This document shows positions 55,691-64,000 of a stretch of 64,000 nt of DNA, one piece after another (position 1 is the stretch's first letter; each line of letters begins with the position of its first letter). Location of the stretch: positions 19,243,501 to 19,307,500 of the forward strand of contig NC_092601.1 of NCBI RefSeq assembly GCF_047663525.1, read 5' to 3'. The position numbers and the translations under genes are program-made. The stretch comes from Anas platyrhynchos (Eukaryota; Chordata; Aves; Anseriformes; Anatidae). The notes below the pieces were generated by a model, which saw nothing but the letters and a program-made list of their open reading frames with translations, made no database searches and was not told the DNA's origin.

Positions 55691-56440
55691 GAGAAGTAGG
55701 GGCGGCTATCAGAGCCCCCATGTCCCGGCCGCCCTGCAGCAGCCGCTGTGGTCCCCGCCGGCAGCCAGTCCCAGCCCTGCTGTGGAAATGGGGCCGTTCG
55801 GCAGCCTCCCTGCAGAGCCCAGCTTTCATTTTTTGATGTCCTGCTCCATTTTCGGAGGGACAGCCTGCTTTGTTATTTCTGGATGTGATCCGTAGGTCTG
55901 CGGGCACGCAAAACTGAATTTTTAATTTCAGCACCTTGATGCCAGGCAGGGACCAGTCCTCTCACCAGTAACATCCCCCAGCAGCAGGTCTGGCCCCGGG
56001 CCCGGCGGTGCCTGCGCCCTGCCCCTGCCCGCAGCTCCAGCAGCTCCCTTCGGTCTCGCAGGCATCCAGGGGGTGGCTGTGTTGGGTGGTGTAACGTTTG
56101 TTGGGGGCTGAGGAGATGTTTACTTGTGGAGTTGCAGAAATGGCCATACCTTCTTATTTCCCGCTTGAAATTAAGACATTTCAAACAACGCAAAATCCTG
56201 CACGTAAAATGGCTGGAGCGAGCCCCAGCTTCCTGCTGCTAATTCTGGGTGGGAAAAAAAAAAACAACACTGTGTGTACGTATAAAAATGTGAATTTTTA
56301 TTTATTGATAGGTGTGTGTGTGTGTGTGTACAGGGTGCCTGTGTCGGTGTAAGGGCGGGGAGCGCCCTCCGCACCACGGTGCAGCCCGGCTGCGGGACCA
56401 GCCCCGCGCTCTGCAGGCGCCGCGGCCGGGTGCACGCTCA
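55691..56440. other. GC-rich intergenic DNA with a (GT)n repeat
   Basis: Contains a (GT)9 microsatellite at 56312-56329 and AT-rich sequence around 56150-56310. No gene recognised. Confidence 0.6.
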
Positions 56441-56800
56441 TTGAGTTATGCTTCCCCCCGTATTCGCTGTGACAGATTACAGCTTGATAGAGCTGCAAAC
56501 ACCGAATAGCAACAGAGGCGTCAATTTAGTTATTAACAAAGGATGGTATTCAAATGGCGCTGGCACGGCTCCAAGTCGCAGGAGCTTATGAGGAGCGCGG
56601 AGGGTGTATTAAATATTCATTGAAATCTTGGCATTTCGTTCCCATCTCCTTCTCTCCCGCCCCCTCCCCCCGAAATTATTTGGTTCTAAAGGTTAGAAGC
56701 CTACTTCAAAAATTAATTATTTCATTAACCCATTATAAATTAGATTTTTACAACTAAGTTTTTTAGGGTCGAGGCGAAATGGGTCTTAGTGGCACTTCAT
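56441..56800. promoter_or_regulatory. Candidate conserved non-coding element
   Basis: TGACAG (56470-56475) running into GATTACAGC, then CAATTTAGTTATTAACAAAGG (56522-56542), ATTAAATATTCATTG (56608-56622) and TTAATTATTTCATTAACCC (56713-56731). Bounded by GC-rich DNA on both sides. Non-coding by stop density. Regulatory role inferred. Confidence 0.3.
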
Positions 56801-59800
56801 CAGGTTTGCTCGTCACGTGAGCCCTGACCCCAGCCACGTGATGGTGCAGACCGATGCTAACGGCAGCATGTGACCCTAAATGCTACGTGAGCTCAAAAAA
56901 AAAAAAAAATTTAAATACAAAAATATAAGCAGGTCTGTCTCCTTCCTTCACCTGCCCTTTTGTAGTTGAGCCGTACCTGCCGCCCGGAGACCCGCGGGCG
57001 CGGGGAGCTCCGTGCCGCCGCCACGCTGCAAAACCCTGCCCTCTAATTTGGCACCACGGCTCCCCATTTGGTAAGTTAACAGATACTTCGAGCAATTAAT
57101 TGGCGCAGCTCTCCCGGTGACGCTCATTAGCATGCAGGGCGCGCGCGGGCGCTCCATCGCGTGCAGCCTCGCCTCCGCGGGCAGCACGGCCCTGGTGGAT
57201 GGAGCGGGGTTCTGCCACCCGTGGGGGCCGGGGGCCACGCAGCGGGGTCAGCGTGTGCTCGGCGTGCGTTGCCCCTCTCCGTCCTCCCGCCCTGCACGCA
57301 GCTCCCCGCCGCGGTCCCACCGGCTGTGTTGGCGCAGGCATTGCGATGCTCCACAAAGGGCTCCTCGCAGGTGGGAGCCGGGCAGCCCCGTGTCCGCTGC
57401 CCATTAGTGCTTTGATGCTGGGATTAAAAAAAAAAATAATAATCAAGCAGATGTATCCTGAGTGCAGCGGTTTTGGGGGAGGCTTTTCCCTTTCCTTCCA
57501 CATCCGAGGGGCGTTTGGTGGCTCAGCGCGATGTGATCCATGCTGCCGCCGGTGCGTTCAGCTCCCTGCGCGGTGGCTCTCAGACAAAGCCAGCTCTGTT
57601 TCGGTGCTGAGGGTCCCGGCAGCACCCAACCAGGAGCGTGGCTCGGCCGGTGCCTTGGTGCTCCCCCGCCATGTCCCCACCAGGGTGGGGCCGCTCGTCC
57701 CCCAGCAGCGTGTGCGGAGTAAGGAGCCGCCACGCCGCGCTGCCCGGGGCGGACGGGGGCTGAATCCTAATGCTGGGGGCTCTGGCCCCCACCCAGCCCA
57801 GCCGGGAAGGGGCCGCGGGGGCCCGGCTGCCGGGCGGTGGGCGCGGGCGAGGCGGCCGCCTGTCATTAGGATGCAGGTCCATCGCCATCTCCCTGGAGAC
57901 CATGGGAAAGGAGGGCTCGGTGAATCGTTGTCTGGTACGACTGGCAGCCGTGCTGGGAAGAGGGCAGCTGCGTGCAGGCTCTGAAGGGCGCTGATGAATT
58001 ACTGCCCCTGTTCAGGCACAAGCCTTTGTTCCCCGCGCATTGTCAGCAGAGAAATTGGAGAGAAAAGTAAAATTAATCAGGCGCAGCTAGTGATACGGGG
58101 AAGATAATGGGCTGAGCTCGTACTCGGAGATAGGAGTGCGCAGCAGCATCCGCCTTAGTTTTAAGCATTAGTAGCAATTTTTTTTTGTCCTTGAACTAAT
58201 TATCCACAAAAGCTCTTTTGAGCTGACACCGAATATGAATTGCCGTTCTGGTGTGGCATTGTGACTGTAGTGATCCCATATTTAATACTTGGGGCATTCC
58301 TGGGCAATCATTAGCCCCTTTGTGTCGCTGAAGGAAGCCATATGTTTCAGAGACATCTTTAAAGATGCTTGCAAAAACAACAAAAAAAAGGGATTTCTGT
58401 GTGTTGCTGAATGCGGCTGCCAATCACCCGGCGTCCCGCTCGGGCTCCCTTGTGCTCGCCTGGAATGCGAGGCGGCGGCGGCGGCTTCAGTAAATACGGG
58501 CTCGTGTTTGTAGTCGGGATTTGCCGTCTGGGGGAATGAGCTCCGCAAGCTTTTTAATTGGCACCAATGTCCGCCCTGCCCCTTTCGCACGTTTGCTGGC
58601 TCTCCCCAGCAGAACTCCTTAATTCAGTCGCGAGGAAGCGACTTCCACAGCTTCGCTGCTTGAGAATAATTTTTCTCTGCTGCCTGTACAGATTTTTTTT
58701 GACTCTCAGCCAGCTGTCGCTGTGAGCCAGCGGTTAAACAAACAAACAACTGACCCGGGCCCTGCCTCGCCTGCTGCGTCGCCGTCCCCCGGCACCGGCC
58801 CCTTCTCGAGCTCTCCCTGTAGCTCTTTGCTCAGACCCCGTGTTTCAGTCGCTTTAATTGGTTCCGTAATAGTTTTGTGGCAAGCAATTCTGCTCCCGTC
58901 AAAACCTTCTCGTGTGAACGTTCCCCTGTGGTATGGGAAAGATAAGTAATGAGGAAAATTGATCCCCGTCAGCTGCAGGGGCTCTGTGGCGGTGCCGTGG
59001 GGTGGGTGTGCGTGGGGTGGCCGGGGCTGGCTGTGCCCCCGTGCTGCCGAGGTGGGCACTTCTGGGGAAATAACCCAGGCCGAGCTCACCCGAGGATCAG
59101 GAGATGCTGCCACCAGCCCCACAACGAGAGAGGATGTGTCTGTTGTTTAGTGTATGAGGGCTTTTGGAAGCTTGAATTCAGTTTGGATTACATAGGGAGG
59201 GAGGCACAGGGATGTACTTGCAGCACTGAAGGTGTTAATGGGACTTTTTTTGGCCTGCCACAGCCCTCCGGCTTGGCTCTGGCTTCATTTCTGAGCCCCG
59301 CAGCAGCCGTGGCAGCCCTTTGAAGCAGGTCCATGGACCTCCGCTGAGCGAGGAGCTCGCCCGGTGCTGGCAGAAGCTCGGCACCGAGCGGCTCAGCCCA
59401 GGGCCCCCGGCAGGGCCTGGGGACAGGGGTGCCCCTGGGCACCAGCTCCGTGCCACCGGCAGCCTGCAGCTGTGCTGAGCTCTGCTCTGGGCACCGCCGG
59501 GGCTCACAGAAGGCCAGAGAAACCTCAGGAATTCAGGAAATGAGGCATGAAGCCGCACAGTGGTGGAGCCCCCCCCTAGGAGCTGCTCGTGGAGCGAGGG
59601 CACCCCCGGCGCTTCCTGCAGGGCTACCACAGGAGGGCTGGCCTGGGGAGCCTGCTCCAGCCCCCAGCCCCAATTTCAGGCCCACCTTCTGAAGGTCGGC
59701 TCTGGCATGCTGCGTGGGATCTTCTCGGTGGGCTTTTTGCTTGGTTTTTGCTCATCTGGATGCATGTCCAGCCTTCCCTCATACCCTGGGACCCGTCTCT

Positions 59801-60160
59801 TTCCAGAGCACCCCGTTATGTAGGAACGGACTTAAACCCACATGGGCAAAGCCTGTCCCGTCCCTGTCCCCGTCCCCCCAGCGCTGAGCTCTGCTGCCTG
59901 GGGGCAGGAGCGTGGCTGCTGCTCCCCTTGCTTTGCCCCCACCTCACCCAGCGCCTCCCGTCCTGCTCTCGGCAGCCTCCTGCCCTCCCCTGCCTCTCCC
60001 ACAGCCACAGCCCAGACCCCGTGCCCTCGGCCCCCCCGGCCTCCTCCGTGCTGGGGGCTGGCGTTGGTCCCTGCCCCTGCCCACGCTGACAGCCCCTTAT
60101 CTCCAGAGCTGCCCAGTCCCTGCACTCCCCATCAAACAGCTGGCACACAAAGCACAGCTC
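56801..60160. other. Mixed intergenic DNA
   Basis: GC-rich segments with spurious ORFs (57199-57984 + and others) alternate with AT islands at 57060-57130, 57995-58400 and 58840-58950. An A tract lies at 56896-56909. No gene, RNA gene or mobile element recognised. Confidence 0.55.
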
Positions 60161-61115
60161 TCCATCTTGATTTAATAAGTGTCTGGAAATGTCATAAAAG
60201 ACATGATAATAAAATATCAGATGCGGGAAAATGACTAGCCAAAAGGCATTTAAAAAAGTGAAGAGTGTAAATGTAGTAGATTAAGACACTAATTCCTACC
60301 CCTTGTATGTTCTCCATCTTTCCTGTGTCTCGACAGACAGAAATAAATGCCCCCTCCCTCCGCAGAGCACTATCTGCCTCTCCTGGCTGTACGGTAACCA
60401 CGGGGTGCCCGCCGCTGTAACAGCCCATTTATTCTCAAGATTTGATGCTTTATCACTTTCAAAGGAGAGGCTCAGCTAGTTCATCACACATTCCCACTGC
60501 AAGCACTTATGCTTTAAGAGCAGATAGAGATTCTGATGGTAATAGCTAAATTTGATTTTTGATGCTCTGAAGTCTCTCCGAATTAAAGACCTGCAATTTG
60601 TGCCTTTGTTTAGACCATGCAAAAAGGCAACAACAACAAAGACAAAAAGGTAAATGATGGAAATGATGAAATAGTTTAAATGAGTTTGGAGGAGGCAGAG
60701 GATCCCTCTGTAACTCAGGATCTGTGAAAGTGATAGCTGGTGGGGTTTTGTGTGTGTGTATGTTTTTTTTCCTTGTAAATGTAGCTTTGAACCAAATAAA
60801 ATGCTAGTAAATTCCCAGGCCCAACACGCAGTGCAATAAAGACAGGAGCCAGATCAGCAGCTAAGTGATGGATGTGTTAATGTTTTAATAGGCTGATCAC
60901 CTCATAAATAATTTGCTCAGTTCTAGAGTAATTGACCTGGTCACAGAGGTAATAAAGGGCTTTCCCCTGGGTTCTTGTTCAAAGGTTCAGCAAACCCTTT
61001 CAGAGGGCGCCTTAAGTGGCTTTTAACAATATATATTTTATATTGTTACAGTCTGGTACCCTGCTAATTCAGCAGTCAGTGCAAACACCATCAGTTCAGC
61101 TCCATGGATATCGCA
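60161..61115. promoter_or_regulatory. AT-rich block, candidate conserved non-coding elements
   Basis: About 950 bases of AT-rich, non-coding sequence between GC-rich flanks, with CTTAATTCAG/AATTAAAG-type words, AATAAA at several places, and a perfect 9-bp-arm inverted repeat at 61025-61047. Suggested as an enhancer block by composition only. Confidence 0.3.
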
Positions 61116-62835
61116 ATTAAAAAAAAATAGGAATGGTGACTGAGAGTGACTTTTGCCGGATGAGCCGTGTTAGCACTGTGGTGAGGGGGCTGTGCCGGCA
61201 CTGCCGTCCTGCGGCACCTGCGGGCACCACGGACCCACTTTGGGACCCTGCTGGGCTGCTGGGCCCCATCCCTCTGCATTCCCAGCACCAGGCATCGGCC
61301 ACAGCCACAGATGCAGATGGACCCCCAAGGTTCTTCCCCATCCCCTCAGTGCCGCTGGTGTCTCCATGCAGAGCTCCAGTCCGCTTGCTGCTCGCCTGCG
61401 TCTCATTTTCTGTAACGTGCCAGGGACTGTGCCAAGGTCTGTGCCCCGCACAGTGCTGCTGCCTCTCTGTGGTGTGTGCCGAGCTGGGCGTCCTCGTGTG
61501 CTCCGGGTGTGCCTGTGTGTGCTGGGGGTTCCTGCCATACACCTGCTGTTCTTATTTACTGGGCATTCCTCCTGTGTGCTGCGTTTCCCTCTTGTGTGTT
61601 GGGCGTGCCTGCATACCCTGCCTACTCCTGTTGCATTTGGGATATTGTTCCCGTGCCCTGGGCACTGCCATGGCACCCTGTACTGCTTTCCGCTGAGGGC
61701 TCTGGAGCTGCAGCCCCTGATGGCAGCCAGGGCAAGGCTGCTTCTTTGTTCTTAGACTTTTTTACCTTCGCCTTTGTGGGGGTAAAATGGTTTATGGCAT
61801 CTGCAGCTCTTCCCCATAGGCTCGGTGTGTTGTTTTTTAATTTTTTTACACTGTTAGCTAGAGCTTAACAAAATGCAGCTCGGTGCCAGCAGGCTGATGT
61901 TGTTCTGACCGCATGCTGCTGCAGGATTTGTCCTCCCAAGTGCTTTGATGTGCTGTGGGGTAGGCCAGCATGGTCATCTTTCTGCAGCTGCAGATAAGGA
62001 ACACACGGAACACCAGAGTAATTTGTCAAATAAAATCAATTGCAAACATCTCCAGCATTGCACCTCCAGTACAGGGACGTAATTAAATTTGACACAACAA
62101 GGAAACATTCCTCTGTTTTGGGGGGCAGATAAGCAGGGACCTGCAGCTGCACGGACAGATCCATTCCCTGGCTCCGGCAGCGCAGGATGAGGATGAGGAG
62201 GGCTCAGCCGCAGGACGGGGCAGCCACCCGGCTTCCTCAGCTCTCAACAGCCCCAGCCCTGAGCCCCAGCCCACTTTGTGCCTGATCTTGGGGGACTTGT
62301 TAATACCACATAAAACACTGGCCAGCTTCAGCCCCCACCTTTTACCCGTGTGGGATGGGTGCAGCGGACACACGGAGGGAGGTGAGGGTGTGCTGGGCAC
62401 ACACAGCCCCGCGCAGGGCAGCAGGGATGGCCACGGCTCGGCGGGGCTCACGCTGCGGTGTGGGTGCAGTGACCGACCTGCACCGTGCTGCCTGCAACGC
62501 AGCGCCATGGTCAGACCTCCCGCTGCTCCCACAGCCCTCACCGGGCAAAGGGGGCAGTTTTGGGGCACCCGTGGTGCGTGCAGGGTTTGGCCGGGAAGGG
62601 TGCTGGTGCCAGTTCTGCCACGGGCACCACAGGGGCCAGGGTGCTCGTGTGAGGGTCTGACTGCGCCCAAGCAGTGCTGCCTCCACAGGCACTGTCCGGG
62701 GGCACAAAGGGGAGGACGGAGAAGGGCGTTCGTGGTGCCTCTGGCTCCCCGGGCCCTGGGCAGCACCGTGCTGGCTGCGGAGCCTCCCTCCTCCTCCCGC
62801 CCTGCCCGCCGGCACGCGCGGCTTCATCCAAACCA
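61116..62835. other. GC-rich intergenic DNA
   Basis: Overlapping ORFs on both strands (61133-61696 +, 61170-61676 -, 62276-62857 +, 62083-62766 -) are artefacts of GC-rich sequence. A short AT island with TAATTAAATTTGAC lies at 62020-62110. Confidence 0.55.
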
Positions 62836-63240
62836 TCAGACGCAAATGTGGCTGTAATGAAAAGTAAATTTAATATCCTTGCCCCTAGTTTTGTAAATTA
62901 GTATAACCGTCAGCTACAGAATAAATGACACCTAATTACTGTTCGGGGAAGTTCATGCAGAAGTGCTTAGCTGTGAGGTGATCATAGGGAAGCACTATCA
63001 ATGACGGAAAATGAACAAGATGCCGGCTGTAGGAAACTGTAATTACAGAGGACTGACATACTGCGAGCTGTTTATGATAATGAAGTGGTGCATCAAATCA
63101 AATTAACCTTAGTTATTTAACACAGAACGCACCGAGGACTTCTCTCAGTTGATGCTAAATCCAAAACCAGAGCAGTCGCCCTTTGGATCACTGAAGTCAG
63201 GAAAGAGACTGAACTGAAGGCAGGGACGGTTGCTTTTATT
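62836..63240. promoter_or_regulatory. Candidate conserved non-coding element
   Basis: About 400 bases of AT-rich sequence with GTAAATTTAATATCC, CACCTAATTACTG, GTAATTACAGAGG and AAATTAACC words between two GC-rich blocks, and no open frame. The homeodomain-core density resembles the other islands in this flank. Inference from composition. Confidence 0.35.
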
Positions 63241-64000
63241 TAGGACGTGGTTTTGGTGCGGCTGCTGCTGCGTGCTGGGGTGTCGGGGCTGGGCGATGGC
63301 AGGCAGTGGTGCCCTGCACTCCGTGGGTGTCCCCGTGCCCCGCTGTGCCGGTGTCCCTGTGCGCTCCGTGCCGCAGGATCAGGGCTGGAGACAGTCAGCA
63401 TCCCAGCCTTGGGGTCGGCAGGAGGCAGGGGTGTTCTCCCCTGCTCCCTGCAGTGTCTGCCTGCACACGGGGCTCGCTGCCTGGCTGCTCCACTTGTAGG
63501 GCAAAGGACACAAGTGCTGTTTTTTTAAGAGGGTTTTGTTTGCCCATCCCGCCTGCCCATGACGGCTCCTGTGCTCACCGGAGGAACATTTACCTTGGGA
63601 TCTCTTCACACTGACGGGTGAGTAACCTTTCGAATTAACCGGAATGCTCTGTTAAAGATTAATGAGCTTTAGGCAGGGGTCTGTCTGTGCTGGGGGCTGC
63701 AGCAGCACTGCTCGCTGCCCACCACAGGCAGGGGCTGCGGCCACCGCCGGCTCTCGGCTGGTCTGGGGACCCCGGAGAGCACCATGGCGAGGGGGGCACG
63801 GGAAACATGTGCTATGGCAGCATTCCTGCAAATAATGCTGGAAGGCTGTTTGTGTCAGCAGAATTTCTTTCGTTGAAGGGGAGAGCAGGAGAGCCCAGCT
63901 CATGGGGTGCCCGTGGCTCCTGCCCCGTCCTGGGCTGCTCAGCACCAGCAGAGCAGTGCCAGGGCTGGCGGGGCAGCAGGGGGGGAGTGGGACACGGGCA
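63241..64000. other. GC-rich intergenic DNA to the window end
   Basis: No gene recognised. A small AT island with CGAATTAACCGG and GATTAATGAGC lies at 63630-63665. The three overlapping + strand ORFs at 63230-63614 are artefacts. Confidence 0.55.

Noticed and set aside
1-64000. Prokaryotic-style systems, CRISPR arrays, operons or phage elements
   Set aside because: The window is a spliced vertebrate gene and intergenic DNA. No regularly spaced repeats, operon-like gene packing or integrase-type genes are present.

Overview
The window is vertebrate nuclear DNA, most probably from a bird. The one protein gene has large introns and GT-AG splice sites, a CpG-island promoter, and an AT-rich body (about 9.7-43.5 kb) lying between GC-rich flanks. 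I saw no obvious LINE, SINE or LTR copies. The bird call rests on this repeat-poor, GC-rich texture and on predicted-protein differences from the mammalian protein as I remember it; the species cannot be fixed from the sequence alone.

The window holds a complete copy of RBBP6 (retinoblastoma-binding protein 6; also PACT, P2P-R, DWNN protein) on the + strand. I traced 17 coding exons from the ATG at 9368 to the TAG ending at 40254. All junctions keep phase and sum to 5796 nt, giving a 1931-residue protein. Domains in order: DWNN ubiquitin-like fold (exons 1-2), CCHC zinc knuckle (exon 6), RING/U-box-like finger (exons 8-9), proline-rich centre (exons 10 and 14), RS domain (start of exon 16), and a long charged tail covering the regions that bind Rb and p53 in mammals (exons 16-17). 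RBBP6 is a nuclear E3 ubiquitin ligase and pre-mRNA 3'-end-processing factor, the metazoan relative of yeast Mpe1. The main 3' UTR ends near a poly(A) signal at 40655-40660.

Two features of the gene stand out. Exon 17 carries about 507 bp of nearly pure purine, partly built of 30-bp repeats, encoding 169 consecutive residues made only of K, E, R and D; the human protein as I remember it has almost nothing there. Separately, reading exon 3 through its donor adds a 30-residue tail and a stop at 19875, with a poly(A) signal at 20196-20201. The first ten tail residues match my memory of the human short DWNN-only isoform, so intronic polyadenylation of this gene appears conserved.

Layout: 1-8.5 kb, intergenic with AT-rich islands and simple repeats; 8.5-9.4 kb, a G-rich minisatellite, then a CpG-island promoter with NRF1 and E-box sites and two tiny upstream ORFs; 9.4-40.7 kb, RBBP6; 40.7-43.6 kb, AT-rich 3' flank; 43.6-64 kb, GC-rich intergenic DNA broken by AT-rich, homeodomain-motif-rich islands that look like candidate conserved non-coding enhancers. 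I found no second protein gene, no RNA gene, no CRISPR array and no transposon. The long ORFs in the GC-rich flanks look like composition artefacts. No wholly new system is visible.
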